Origin: Xylophilus sp. Leaf220
GTDB taxonomy: Bacteria; Pseudomonadota; Gammaproteobacteria; Burkholderiales; Burkholderiaceae_C
Length of the DNA stretch: 64,000 nt
Assembly (NCBI RefSeq): GCF_001421705.1
Contig: NZ_LMKO01000006.1
Location: 1 to 64,000, forward strand
Reading direction: 5' to 3'
The position numbers were made by a program, and so were the translations under genes. Positions 46,523 through 55,264 of this stretch are shown in pieces. Numbering within the stretch: position 1 is the first letter of the stretch; each line of letters begins with the position of its first letter. Under the pieces are notes generated by a model that saw only the letters and a program-made list of their open reading frames with translations, searched no databases and was not told where the DNA came from.

Positions 46523-48715
46523 ATGGCCAGTACCAGGACCGGCGCACGGGCCACCACCAAGGCCCGGGCGGCAGACGGCTCTGCGGACAAGCTGCAGCAG
46601 CTCCAGGCCTATACCGTCGACACGGCAGCGACCCTCACCACCAACCAGGCGCTGCAGATACCGGACAACCACAACTCGCTCAAGGCGGGCGCGCGCGGCC
46701 CGACGCTGATGGAGGACTTCATCCTCCGCGAGAAGCTCAGCCATTTCTCGCACGAGCGCATCCCGGAACGCGTCGTCTACGCCCGCGGAGCCGGTGCCCA
46801 CGGCACCTTCCACGTCTACAAGGCGCTGTCGGAATACACCACCGCGCATTTCCTGAACGACACCGAGGCCCGCACGCCGGTCTTCGTGCGCTTCTCCACC
46901 GCCACCGGCTCGCGCGGTTCGGCAGACACGGTGCGCGACACGCGCGGCTTCGCCGTCAAGTTCTACACCCAGGAAGGCAACTACGACCTGGTCGGCAGCA
47001 ACATGCCGGTGTACTACATCCAGGACGCGATCAAGTTCCCCGACCTGGTCCACGCGATGAAGCCCGAGCCGCACCACGAGATGCCGCAGGCGGCCAGTGC
47101 GCACGACACCTTCTGGGACTTCGCGTCGCTGATGCCCGAGACCACCCACATGCTGATGTGGGCCATGAGCGACCGCGCACTGCCGCGCAGCCTGCGCATG
47201 ATGGAGGGCTTCGGCGTGCACACCTTCCGCATGGTCAACGGCCGCGGCGAGACGCACTTCGTCAAGTTCCACTGGAAGCCCCGCCTGGGCCTGCACGGCA
47301 TGGCCTTCGACGAGGCGCAGAAGCTCGCCGGCAAGGACCCCGATTTCCACCGGCGCGACCTGTGGGAGGCGATCGACCAGGGCCATTTCCCCGAGTGGGA
47401 GCTGGGCCTGCAGGTGGTGTCGGAAGACAAGGCCGAGTCGCTCGGCGTGGACCTGCTCGACCCGACCAAGCTGATCCCCGAGGAACTGGTGCCGGTGCAG
47501 CTGGTGGGCCGTCTGGTGCTCAACCGCAATCCCGACAACTTCTTCGCCGAGACCGAGCAGGCGGCTTTCCACCCCGCGCACCTGGTGCCGGGCATCGACT
47601 TCAGCAACGACCCGTTGCTGCAGGGCCGGCTGTTCGCCTATACCGACAGCCAGCTGGCGCGCCTGGGCGGCCCCAACTTCCACGAACTGCCGATCAACCG
47701 CAGCGTGGTGCCTTTCCACAATTTCCAGCGCGACGGCCGGCACCGCCAGACGATCAACCGCAACGCGGTCGCCTACGAGCCCAACTCGCTCGGCAGCCCC
47801 ACCGGTGCGGCGTTCCGGGTCGACGGCGCGTCGGCCGGCTTCAAGAGCTACGCCGACGACACGGTCGCGCCGCCCAAGCAGCGCCGCCGCAGCCCCACCT
47901 TCGACGACCACTACAGCCAGGCGACGCTGTTCTGGAACAGCATGGCGCCGGCCGAGAAGGAACACATCGTCGCGGCCTTCCGCTATGAGCTGGGCAAGGT
48001 CGGCGTGCCGGTGATCCGCCAGCGCATGGTCGATACGCTGGCGCATGTCGACCCGCGGCTGGCCAAGAAGGTGGCGGCGACGCTCGGCACCGATGCGCCC
48101 GATACCAAGGCCGCAGCGGGCCAAGCCGGCTTCCGCGAGGCCCGGACCGAGCTGCCGCTGGAAGAGGCGCCGTCGCTCAGCATGCAGGCGCGGCCCGACA
48201 AGGGCGGCATCCACACGCGGCGGGTCGCGGTGGTCGCGGCCGACGGGGTGGACGTGGTGTCGCTGCGCATCGTGCAGCATGCGCTGACCGATGCCGGGGC
48301 GGTCTGCACCGTCGTGGCGCCGCGCCTGGGCGCAGTGGCCACCGCCGGTGGACGCCGGCTCGACGTGGGCGGCACCTTCGCCGGCAGTCCGTCGGTGATG
48401 TTCGACGCGGTGCTGGTCGCCGGCGGCAAGGACAGCGCGGACACGCTCTCCCAGCTGGGCGAGGCGGTGCATTTCGTGCTGGAGGCCTACAAGCACTGCA
48501 AGCCGATCTGCGTGATGGGCGAGGGCATCGCCATGCTGCGTCTGCTGGGCGTCGAAGCCGGCACGCGTAGTGCCGACGCGTTGGCGGGCCATCCGGGTGT
48601 CGCGCTGGGCGTCGGCGATGCCGAGGCGCTGCAACTGACGGCGCAGGAGTTCATCAGGATGATCGCCGCCCACCGCTTCTGGGACCGACCGAACCTCGAC
48701 GCGATTCCCGCATAA
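46523..48715 (+). CDS. katE: KatE-type large-subunit catalase with variant active site
   Basis: 730 residues, the clade 2 (HPII-like) size. The catalase core (~50-545) has the heme-ligand region RLFAYTDSQLARLGG, the NADP-less HPII blocks and VGSNMPVYYIQDAIKFPD (distal Asn kept). The C-terminal ~150 residues form the DJ-1/GATase-like domain (RVAVVAADGVDVVSLRIVQH). In E. coli HPII the catalytic His lies in IVHARG; here the equivalent is VVYARG (Tyr86, codon TAC). It would be in the cytoplasm in stationary phase. Whether it retains catalase activity is uncertain. A bidirectional terminator follows. Confidence 0.93.
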   Translation: MASTRTGARATTKARAADGSADKLQQLQAYTVDTAATLTTNQALQIPDNHNSLKAGARGPTLMEDFILREKLSHFSHERIPERVVYARGAGAHGTFHVYKALSEYTTAHFLNDTEARTPVFVRFSTATGSRGSADTVRDTRGFAVKFYTQEGNYDLVGSNMPVYYIQDAIKFPDLVHAMKPEPHHEMPQAASAHDTFWDFASLMPETTHMLMWAMSDRALPRSLRMMEGFGVHTFRMVNGRGETHFVKFHWKPRLGLHGMAFDEAQKLAGKDPDFHRRDLWEAIDQGHFPEWELGLQVVSEDKAESLGVDLLDPTKLIPEELVPVQLVGRLVLNRNPDNFFAETEQAAFHPAHLVPGIDFSNDPLLQGRLFAYTDSQLARLGGPNFHELPINRSVVPFHNFQRDGRHRQTINRNAVAYEPNSLGSPTGAAFRVDGASAGFKSYADDTVAPPKQRRRSPTFDDHYSQATLFWNSMAPAEKEHIVAAFRYELGKVGVPVIRQRMVDTLAHVDPRLAKKVAATLGTDAPDTKAAAGQAGFREARTELPLEEAPSLSMQARPDKGGIHTRRVAVVAADGVDVVSLRIVQHALTDAGAVCTVVAPRLGAVATAGGRRLDVGGTFAGSPSVMFDAVLVAGGKDSADTLSQLGEAVHFVLEAYKHCKPICVMGEGIAMLRLLGVEAGTRSADALAGHPGVALGVGDAEALQLTAQEFIRMIAAHRFWDRPNLDAIPA

Positions 48716-48746
48716 AGAAAAAGCCGCTTGAAGCGGCTTTTCTTAT
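48716..48746. terminator. Bidirectional intrinsic terminator
   Basis: AAGCCGCTT (48721-48729) and AAGCGGCTT (48731-48739) form the stem, with AAAGAAA before and TTCTTATTT after it. It serves both katE (plus) and the convergent small stress gene (minus), starting one base after the katE stop. Confidence 0.88.
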
Positions 48747-49066
48747 TTCGGGTTCCGGTTGTTCGGGTCGCCCGCCCCGGGCTTGACGCCCTCGCGGTAG
48801 ACCTTGTCCATCACCGGACCCTTGTCGGTGTCCTGCTGGGGGCCGGTGGCATCGGCATGGGCCTGGTCGCCCATCTTCTTATTGGACGATTCCTGCAACT
48901 GCTGGTTGTCGGCCGATTCGTCGCGCTCGTGCGGCATGCGCGCCGAACCGGATTGCTTCGCATGTGTGTCGCCGCGCTCGTCGTCCGTCTTGCGGGTATC
49001 GGCCGGAACGCCATCGGGGTCTACCACCGGTTCGCGCTCCGACTTCGTGGTCATGGTGTCTTTCAT
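48743..49066 (-). CDS. Small hydrophilic, probably disordered protein
   Basis: 107 residues, almost free of hydrophobic residues and rich in Asp, Lys, Gln, Pro and Asn (MKDTMTTKSEREPVVDPDG..., NNRNPK at the end). It looks intrinsically disordered, like small general-stress proteins found near catalases. AGGACCGCC precedes ATG at 49066. No family recognised. It is convergent with katE and downstream of a glycine-zipper gene. Confidence 0.75.
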   Translation of the reverse strand: MKDTMTTKSEREPVVDPDGVPADTRKTDDERGDTHAKQSGSARMPHERDESADNQQLQESSNKKMGDQAHADATGPQQDTDKGPVMDKVYREGVKPGAGDPNNRNPK

Positions 49067-49144
49067 GGCGGTCCTCGTCGTTCTTGTGATGATGGGCTTT
49101 CGCTGGACGGGCGAAGCACTTGAAGTGCCACCGCCCACTGGCGA

Positions 49145-49639
49145 TCAGCGCTTGCCGTCGTAGTAGCCTTCCGACGGGTAGACACGCTCGGCGCGTTCCC
49201 ATGCGGCCCGGGTGGCTGGCCGGGCCTCGTCCCAGGTCAGGCGCGAACCGCCGCGGCGGCTGTCCCAGGTGCTGGCCAGTTCGGCGTCGTAGTCGTCGAA
49301 CGAGCCCTGGCGGGTGCTGCGCTCTTCGTAGCCCGCGCGATAGGCGGGGCTGTAGTCGTCGAAGCTGCGGTCTTCCGCGTAGTAGGGCTCGCGGGTGTAG
49401 GCATCGCGCCAGTAGGCGTCCTCCGCCGTGGGGTTGACGGCTTCGGCGGCGCCCTTGCCGGCCAGGCCACCCACCACCGCGCCGATCACCGTGCCGACCG
49501 CGATGCCGATCGGTCCGCCGGCGATGCCGAGGGCCGCGCCGGTCACCGCACCGCCGCTCGCGCCGATGCCGGTGCCGATCGGGTGGGCGCCCGGCTCGTC
49601 TGTGATCGGGTCGCGGTTCAGGTCGTTGTCTTGGTTCAT
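49145..49639 (-). CDS. Glycine-zipper protein, stress type
   Basis: 164 residues. Residues ~20-65 are a glycine-zipper membrane hairpin (GTGIGASGGAVTGAALGIAG; GTVIGAVVGGLAGKGAAEAV). The rest is acidic/aromatic with repeated FDDY and WD motifs and a C-terminal RVYPSEGYYDGKR. I recall this combination in general-stress loci of Burkholderiales. Good ribosome site AAAGGAG before ATG at 49639. Probably co-transcribed with the small hydrophilic gene 78 bp downstream. Confidence 0.78.
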   Translation of the reverse strand: MNQDNDLNRDPITDEPGAHPIGTGIGASGGAVTGAALGIAGGPIGIAVGTVIGAVVGGLAGKGAAEAVNPTAEDAYWRDAYTREPYYAEDRSFDDYSPAYRAGYEERSTRQGSFDDYDAELASTWDSRRGGSRLTWDEARPATRAAWERAERVYPSEGYYDGKR

Positions 49640-49798
49640 GGTGGGCTCCTTTGCTGATGGGGAAAGGGTCGATGCCATGCATCTGCACCCGGTGAGAAAA
49701 CATATTGGTCTTCAACCCCATCGAAACCCGGTAGGACGCCGGGGTTCGGAACTGTAGGAGCCCTGCCCTGACGCATGGCCCGCACCCGGCCGGAACGG

Positions 49799-50236
49799 CT
49801 ACCTGGCGAACAGGGAGTCGAGGTTCGCGAAGGCCTTGATCTCCACCGCGTTGTTCGACGGGTCGCGGAAGAACATCGTCGCCTGCTCGCCGACCTCGCC
49901 CTTGAAGCGGATGTAGGGCTCGATCACGAAGGTGGTGCCCGCCGCGGTGAGCTTGTCGGCCAGCGCCTGCCACTGGTCCATCGACAGCACCGCGCCGAAA
50001 TGGCGCACCGGCACGCCGTGGCCATCGACCGCGCTCACCTGGCTGAACCCGCATTCGGCCGGTGCGAGGTGGGCCACGATCTGGTGGCCGTAGAAGTTGA
50101 AGTCGATCCAGTCGGGCGAACTCCGTCCTTCGGGGCAGCCCAGCAGTCCGCCGTAGAAGCGCCGGGCGGCGGCCAGGTCGTGAACAGGGAAGGCCAGGTG
50201 GAACGGCGGCATCGTGGCGGGGGCGGTGGTGGTCAT
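49799..50236 (-). CDS. VOC-family (glyoxalase/dioxygenase-like) protein
   Basis: 145 residues with two beta-alpha-beta-beta-beta modules. [21 protein letters not shown] begins the first and [16 protein letters not shown] the second; metal-type His (HLAF, HFGAVL) and Glu (AVEIKAF) are kept. The substrate is unknown. Divergent from a LysR gene with a 114-bp AT-rich spacer, so it is a likely target of that regulator. Confidence 0.9.
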   Translation of the reverse strand: MTTTAPATMPPFHLAFPVHDLAAARRFYGGLLGCPEGRSSPDWIDFNFYGHQIVAHLAPAECGFSQVSAVDGHGVPVRHFGAVLSMDQWQALADKLTAAGTTFVIEPYIRFKGEVGEQATMFFRDPSNNAVEIKAFANLDSLFAR

Positions 50237-50350
50237 CGTGGTCGGGTCGAGTGCTGAGGAAAGGCGACAGTCTAGAAACCACGAGCCATCCTGAAAAGCG
50301 ATCTTTTTTTGTATGCTTGATCGATTTTCTCGATGGACGGACGGCACCCG

Positions 50351-51232
50351 ATGCTCAAGGAACTGCGCACCCTTCTTGCCGTGGGCCGGTACGGCAGCTT
50401 CTCCCGCGCCGGCACCGGAGTCGGGTTGACGCAGTCGGCCGTCAGCGCGCAGATCCAGCGCCTGGAGGAGAGCCTGGGCTTCGCGCTGTTTGACCGGATC
50501 GGCCGGCGCGCGCAGCTCAACGCCGCAGGCCAGGAGATGCTGGTGCGGGCGCAGGAACTGGTGGCGCTGTTCGACGGGCTGCACCGGCCGCTTCGAACCG
50601 CACTGCCGTCGGTACTGCGGGTGGGTGCCATCGCGTCGGTCCAGGCGCATCCGCTGCCCGACGCCCTGGTGGCGGTGCGCGCCGGCTATCCGCTGCTGCG
50701 GGCCAGGATCGTGCCGGGCGTCTCGCTGGGCTTCCTGGGCCAGGTCGATGCCGGCGAGCTGGATGCGGCGGTGATGGTGCGGCCTCACTTCGCGCTTCCG
50801 CCGGAACTGGTCTGGCGGCCGCTGTGGAGCGAACCCTTCGTGCTGGCGGTGCCGCGCCACGTCCGCGGCAGCGACTGGCGAGCGCTGCTCGGCCGCGAGC
50901 CCTTCCTGCGCTACGACCGCGGCTCCTTCGGCGGGCGCCGGGTGGCCCAGTTCCTCGAAGCCGAGGCCATCGCGGTGGACGACGCGGTCGAGATGGACGA
51001 GATCGCCGGCCTGATCCGGCTGGTCGCCTGCGGCGCCGGCGTGGCGCTGGTCCCCCGGTGCAAGGCCTACTTCCCGCTGCCCCGCGAGGTGCGGGCCATC
51101 GGCCTCCAGCGGAGCGGACTGGAGCGCGAGATCGGCCTTGTGGAGCGCAAGCGCCACGCCCGCATGCCGCAGATCGACGCGCTGCACAAGGCCTTGCGGG
51201 CGGCCCACCGCCAGGCAGGGGCGACGCGGTAG
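50351..51232 (+). CDS. LysR-family transcriptional regulator
   Basis: 293 residues. HTH at the N-terminus ([40 protein letters not shown]), effector domain from ~85. I prefer the Met at 50351, which gives the usual start for this subgroup; a Met six codons earlier (50333) is possible. Divergent from the VOC gene; the spacer contains AT-rich sequence with a GATCGATTTTCTCGAT dyad (50328 region) as a possible operator. Inducer unknown. Confidence 0.92.
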   Translation: MLKELRTLLAVGRYGSFSRAGTGVGLTQSAVSAQIQRLEESLGFALFDRIGRRAQLNAAGQEMLVRAQELVALFDGLHRPLRTALPSVLRVGAIASVQAHPLPDALVAVRAGYPLLRARIVPGVSLGFLGQVDAGELDAAVMVRPHFALPPELVWRPLWSEPFVLAVPRHVRGSDWRALLGREPFLRYDRGSFGGRRVAQFLEAEAIAVDDAVEMDEIAGLIRLVACGAGVALVPRCKAYFPLPREVRAIGLQRSGLEREIGLVERKRHARMPQIDALHKALRAAHRQAGATR

Positions 51233-51324
51233 CGCGCGGCACGGTCTTCTGCGCGCCGCGCGACAGGCGGTTTGCGCGCTATTCTCGGCGCCGGTTCGCG
51301 TGCTCCACTTATCCAGGCCCTGCT

Positions 51325-52020
51325 GTGTCCTCTTCCATCCTTTCCTCCTCCCGGCCGCTGGCCATCGACGCCGCCATCGTCGACCTCGACGGCACCCTGG
51401 TGGACACGCTGGGCGATTTCGAGGCTGCGCTGGCCCGCATGCTCGGCGAGCGCGGACGTCCGCCGATCGGCCGTGCGGCGCTGTCGCTGATGGTGGGCAA
51501 GGGCTCCGAGCACCTGGTGCAGCTGGCCCTCGCCCATGCGGGCTTGCCGTCCACCGACGCATCCGATGCGCTGGCCCGCTACCTGCACCACTATGCGGAC
51601 GTCAACGGCCGCCATTCCGCGCTGTTTCCCGGTGTGCGGGAAGGGCTGGAGGCTCTGCGGGCGCGGGGCCTGCCGCTGCTCTGCCTGACTAACAAGCCCG
51701 CCAGCTTTGCGCGCGACCTGCTGGAGACGCTGGACCTGGCCCGCTATTTCGGCACCGTCTTCGGCGGCGACAGCTTCGCGCGCAAGAAGCCCGATCCGCT
51801 GCCGGTGCTGGAGAGCTGCCGCGCGCTGGGCACCGCGCCCGGCCGCACCCTGATGCTGGGCGACTCCAGCAACGACGCGCAGGCCGCCCGTGCCGCCGGC
51901 TGCCCGGTGGTGCTGGTGACCTACGGCTACAACCACGGCGAACCGGTGCGGCAAGTCGACGCCGACGGTTTCGTCGATGCGCTGGAGGAGGTCGCGGCCC
52001 TGCTGGCACCCCGCGCCTGA
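51325..52020 (+). CDS. gph: Phosphoglycolate phosphatase
   Basis: 231 residues from a GTG at 51325. HAD superfamily: nucleophile motif [11 protein letters not shown] (~residues 17-27), motif II Thr in CLTNKP, motif III Lys in RKKPDP and motif [14 protein letters not shown]. It dephosphorylates 2-phosphoglycolate from DNA repair or photorespiration-like reactions. In Burkholderiales gph usually precedes trpE, as here. The start has only a weak ribosome site. Confidence 0.93.
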   Translation: MSSSILSSSRPLAIDAAIVDLDGTLVDTLGDFEAALARMLGERGRPPIGRAALSLMVGKGSEHLVQLALAHAGLPSTDASDALARYLHHYADVNGRHSALFPGVREGLEALRARGLPLLCLTNKPASFARDLLETLDLARYFGTVFGGDSFARKKPDPLPVLESCRALGTAPGRTLMLGDSSNDAQAARAAGCPVVLVTYGYNHGEPVRQVDADGFVDALEEVAALLAPRA

Positions 52021-52057
52021 GCCCCCAAAAACCGGGCCCGGCCGCCGCGAACCCGCT

Positions 52058-52065
52058 GCTACACT
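52058..52065 (+). promoter_or_regulatory. Putative extended -10 promoter of trp leader
   Basis: TGCTACACT (52057-52065) is an extended -10 element; no -35 is visible. The +1 would fall at about 52072, directly at the leader peptide ATG (52073). It is inferred from spacing only. Confidence 0.45.
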
Positions 52066-52072
52066 GGCGCGC

Positions 52073-52156
52073 ATGTTCGTTCACCGCACTTTCCTTCTAG
52101 GTCTCAGCGACCGGGGAGCCTGGCCCTGGCGCAAGCCATCCACACTGCGCACCTGA
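52073..52156 (+). CDS. trpL: Putative trp leader peptide (Trp-Pro-Trp)
   Basis: A 27-residue ORF (MFVHRTFLLGLSDRGAWPWR, KPSTLRT) between gph and trpE with two Trp codons separated by one Pro codon (52121-52129). It has no ribosome site, and an extended -10 box ends only 7 bases before ATG, so it may be translated from a leaderless mRNA, as known for peTrpL of Sinorhizobium. A 10-bp hairpin lies 7 bases after its stop. Ribosome stalling at the Trp codons would sense charged tRNA-Trp. Confidence 0.6.
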   Translation: MFVHRTFLLGLSDRGAWPWRKPSTLRT

Positions 52157-52162
52157 ACCGCG

Positions 52163-52215
52163 CGGCCCGCGTTCCCCACGCCGGCGCCGTGCCCCCGTGG
52201 CCCCGACGCGGGCCG
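52163..52215 (+). promoter_or_regulatory. Putative trp attenuator hairpin
   Basis: CGGCCCGCGT (52163-52172) pairs perfectly with ACGCGGGCCG (52206-52215) around a 33-base loop that itself contains GC-rich dyads (CACG..CGTG). No T-run follows, so it is not a classical terminator; it may act by Rho or on translation of trpE. Confidence 0.5.
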
Positions 52216-52300
52216 ATCGATTGAACGCGGCATCCCCCTGCTTTCCCAGTCTGCGGCGCACCGCGCGCACCGGATGTCCGCCTGCCGGAGAACCTTCCCC

Positions 52301-53803
52301 GTGATCACAGAACTCGAATTCAAGAGCCTGAGCGCCCAGGGCTACAACCGCATTCCGCTGATGGCCGAGGCCTTCGCCGACCTGGAAACGCCGCTGTCGC
52401 TCTACCTCAAGCTGGCCCATGCGAAAGACGGCGGCAAGTACAGCTTCCTGCTCGAATCCGTCGTGGGCGGCGAGCGCTTCGGGCGCTACAGCTTCATCGG
52501 CCTGCCGGCGCGCACCCTGCTGCGCGCCACCGGCTTCGGCGCGGACGCCAAGACCGAGGTGGTGCGCGACGGCGTGGTGGTGGAGACCGACCGCGGCAAT
52601 CCGCTGGACTTCATCGCCGCCTACCAGCGCCGCTTCAAGGCCGCGATCCGGCCCGGCCTGCCGCGCTTCTGCGGCGGGCTGGCCGGCTACTTCGGCTACG
52701 ACACGGTGCGCCACATCGAGAAGAAGCTCGAGGCCTCCTGCCCGCCCGACACGCTGGGCTGCCCCGACATCGTGCTGCTGCACTGCGAAGAGCTGGCGGT
52801 GATCGACAACCTCTCGGGCAAGCTCTACCTGATCGTGTACGCCGACCCGGCCCAGCCCGAGGCCTACGGCAACGCCAAGAAGCGGCTGCGCGAACTGAAG
52901 GAGCAGCTGAAGTATTCGGTGAGCGCCCCGGTGGTCAAGCCCACCCAGAGCCACCCGACCGAGCGCGAGTTCGCCAAGGCCGACTACATCGCCGCGGTGG
53001 AGCGCGCCAAGGAGCTGATCGCCGCCGGCGATTTCATGCAGGTGCAGGTGGGCCAGCGGATCAAGAAGCGCTATACCGAGGCTCCGCTGTCGCTGTACCG
53101 GGCCCTGCGGTCGCTCAACCCGTCGCCCTACATGTACTACTACAACTTCGGCGACGACATGCACGTGGTGGGCGCATCGCCCGAGATCCTGGTGCGCCAG
53201 GAGACGGCCGTCGACGGCCAGAAGATCACCATCCGCCCGCTGGCCGGCACCCGCCCGCGCGGCACCACGCCCGATGCCGACAAGGCCGCCGAGACCGAAC
53301 TGGTCAACGACCCGAAGGAGCGTGCCGAGCATGTGATGCTGATCGACCTGGCCCGCAACGACATCGGCCGCATCGCCAAGACCGGCAGCGTGAAGGTGAC
53401 CGAGGCCTTCGCGGTGGAGCGCTACAGCCACGTGATGCACATCGTGAGCAACGTCGAGGGCATCCTCAACGACGGCATGAGCGCGATCGACGTGCTGCGC
53501 GCCACCTTCCCCGCCGGCACCCTGACCGGCGCGCCCAAGGTCCATGCGATGGAGCTGATCGACCAGCTGGAGCCGAGCAAGCGCGGCCTCTACGGCGGCG
53601 CCTGCGGCTACATCAGCTATGCCGGCGACATGGACGTGGCCATCGCGATCCGCACCGGCCTGATCCAGGGCCAGACCCTCTACGTGCAGGCCGCCGCCGG
53701 CGTGGTTGCCGATTCGGTGCCCGAGCTGGAGTGGAAGGAAACCGAAGCCAAGGCACGGGCGGTACTGCGCGCCGCGGAGCTGGTCGAGGAAGGGCTGGAG
53801 TAG
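52301..53803 (+). CDS. trpE: Anthranilate synthase component I
   Basis: 500 residues from GTG at 52301 (MITELEFKSLSAQGYNRIPL-type start, the family norm). The chorismate-binding core (~225-495) has AGDFMQVQVGQRIKK, IRPLAGTRPRGTT, ERAEHVMLIDLARNDIGR, FPAGTLTGAPKVHAMELI and YVQAAAGVVADS. The N-terminal domain carries the LLES feedback motif (YSFLLESV), so it is Trp-sensitive. It makes anthranilate from chorismate with TrpG. No trpG, trpD or trpC follow, unlike the usual trpEGDC order; a nested inverted repeat is there instead. Confidence 0.97.
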   Translation: MITELEFKSLSAQGYNRIPLMAEAFADLETPLSLYLKLAHAKDGGKYSFLLESVVGGERFGRYSFIGLPARTLLRATGFGADAKTEVVRDGVVVETDRGNPLDFIAAYQRRFKAAIRPGLPRFCGGLAGYFGYDTVRHIEKKLEASCPPDTLGCPDIVLLHCEELAVIDNLSGKLYLIVYADPAQPEAYGNAKKRLRELKEQLKYSVSAPVVKPTQSHPTEREFAKADYIAAVERAKELIAAGDFMQVQVGQRIKKRYTEAPLSLYRALRSLNPSPYMYYYNFGDDMHVVGASPEILVRQETAVDGQKITIRPLAGTRPRGTTPDADKAAETELVNDPKERAEHVMLIDLARNDIGRIAKTGSVKVTEAFAVERYSHVMHIVSNVEGILNDGMSAIDVLRATFPAGTLTGAPKVHAMELIDQLEPSKRGLYGGACGYISYAGDMDVAIAIRTGLIQGQTLYVQAAAGVVADSVPELEWKETEAKARAVLRAAELVEEGLE

Positions 53804-53829
53804 GGCGGGTTTTGGCCTTCGGACTGCTG

Positions 53830-53893
53830 TTTGCGGGTCGAAAGTGCCTGTGGCCGGCGGCGTATTCCGGCTTCTAGCTATTGAATTTGTAGC
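53830..53893 (-). repeat. Dispersed repeat family B, copy (minus orientation)
   Basis: On the minus strand: GCTACAAATTCAATAGC box, then CCGGAATACGCCGCCGGCC hairpin and GCACTTTCGACCCG. It is the left partner of the inverted pair around the trpE-IclR gap. Confidence 0.75.
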
Positions 53894-54298
53894 GGTGGGG
53901 CTGGGGCTGGGGCTGGGCGCTTGGTCCGGGCTCGCGCCGACGGCGTACTCTGCTCCGCGAATGTCCCCCGCGACGGGCTGCGCCCGCCGCTCCTCCTTTA
54001 TTTCGCTGCGCAGAGCAACGATCCCTCGCGGATGCTTGATCGACGGTGGGGGGCGGTCGGCTGGATGCGCTCGGCGGCCTTCGCAGGCGTTGATACAGAC
54101 ACAGCGCCAGCACCTGCAACCTGTCGCCTGATCCGACCCGCACGACGCGACGCTTCCCGGGCCGGGAGTGTCGGGTGCCCCCCGCAGCGAAATAAAGGAG
54201 GAGGCCGCAGGCCGGGGGACATTCGCGGAGGGGGGCACCCGGCGATCCCGGCCCCCGCACCCGCCAAGCCCCGTCCAAGCCCCGTCCAAGCCCCGGCC

Positions 54299-54363
54299 GC
54301 TACAAATTAAATAGCAGTAAGCCGGCATCCATAGCCGGCCAAAGCCCCATTCCATTCAAAATC
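54299..54363 (+). repeat. Dispersed repeat family B, copy (plus orientation)
   Basis: GCTACAAATTAAATAGC box, AGTAA, GCCGGCATCCATAGCCGGC hairpin and CAAAGCCCCATTCCATTCAAA. It abuts the IclR stop codon at 54365 and mirrors the element at 53830-53893. Confidence 0.8.
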
Positions 54364-54364
54364 T

Positions 54365-55219
54365 TCACGTGAACGCACCGGGCGGAGGAAGAGAAGCCCC
54401 CAACCGCGCCGACACCTCCGCCGCACACGCCCGCAACCCCCGCGCCACCGGCCCGTCCCACGCCGCGTCGAACGTGCCCACCGCGCCGATCGAGGTGATC
54501 GCCAGCACCAGCTCGCCCGACGCATCGAAGACCGGGGCCGACATCGCGTTCACGCCGCGCACCACCTCGCCCTCAGAGCGGCTGATGCCGTGGCGGCGCA
54601 CCTCGGCCAGCTGGCGCTCGAACTGCTCCCAGGTGGGCAGCGGGTCGCGCGGCGGGGTGCCGGGGCTGTCGACCGGCGGGCGCTCGGCCACCAGCCGGCG
54701 CTCGGCCTCCAGCGTGGCGCGGGCCAGCGACGGCTCCAGGTAGGCGCCGAAGAGACGGCCCGAGGCGGTGCCGGTAAGCGAGAAGACCGTGCCGTGCCGC
54801 ATGCTCACGAACACCGTCTCGGCCGATTCCTCGACCCGCACGATGGTCGGGCCGCGGTTGCCCCAGACGGCGATCGCCACCGTCTGGCCGATGGCGCGCG
54901 ACAGCGGCGCCAGCAGCGGCGTCGCCAGCGTCACCGGGCTCGACTGCTGCAGGCTGATCAGTCCCAGCTGCAGGGCCAGCGGCCCCAGCGCGTAGCGGCC
55001 GCTGGTCGGGTCCTGCTCCACCAGGCCCAGCCGACCGAAGCTCACCAGATAAGGATGCGCCTTGGCCGGCGACATGCCGGCGCCGCGGGCCAGGTCCTTC
55101 AGCGCCATCGGCGTGCCCTCGTGCGCCAGGGCGCGCAGCAGCTGGCCGCCCACCTCCACGCTCTGGATGCCGCGGCGGCCCCGCTCGCCGTCGTTGTCGT
55201 CGCTCTCGTCTTGCTGCAT
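54365..55219 (-). CDS. IclR-family transcriptional regulator
   Basis: 284 residues. N-terminal winged HTH (~residues 15-75: GIQSVEVGGQLLRALAHEGT, LKDLARGAGMSPAKAHPYL), then the IclR effector domain (~90-275). It is divergent from the MBL/monooxygenase/homogentisate cluster and shares a 153-bp region with a GTTCG-N7-CGAAC dyad, so it very probably regulates that cluster. Ligand not known; an aromatic acid is likely. Confidence 0.93.
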   Translation of the reverse strand: MQQDESDDNDGERGRRGIQSVEVGGQLLRALAHEGTPMALKDLARGAGMSPAKAHPYLVSFGRLGLVEQDPTSGRYALGPLALQLGLISLQQSSPVTLATPLLAPLSRAIGQTVAIAVWGNRGPTIVRVEESAETVFVSMRHGTVFSLTGTASGRLFGAYLEPSLARATLEAERRLVAERPPVDSPGTPPRDPLPTWEQFERQLAEVRRHGISRSEGEVVRGVNAMSAPVFDASGELVLAITSIGAVGTFDAAWDGPVARGLRACAAEVSARLGASLPPPGAFT

Positions 55220-55264
55220 GCGCGTTTCCTCTTGCTGCGGATGGTAGCCGCGGAGGCGAATTCA

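Larger units (their letters stand above)
53804..54364. repeat. Non-coding nested inverted-repeat region between trpE and IclR
   Basis: 561 bp without a gene. Two family B elements face each other (53830-53893 minus, 54299-54363 plus). Inside them 53955-54010 and 54183-54228 form an inverted repeat (15 outer and 20 inner bases identical: CCGCGAATGTCCCCC and TCCTCCTTTATTTCGCTGCG). A further pair (CCGGGAGTGTCGGGTGCCCCCC around 54160-54182 with GGGGGGCACCC..CCCGG at 54233-54250) brackets the right arm. Short tandem GGGGCT and an 11-mer GTCCAAGCCCC (x3, 54264-54297) are also present. Confidence 0.85.

Noticed and set aside
52274-52300. ATG at 52274 as trpE start
   Set aside because: It adds nine residues not found in TrpE; the usual N-terminus (ITELEFKSL) begins at GTG 52301.
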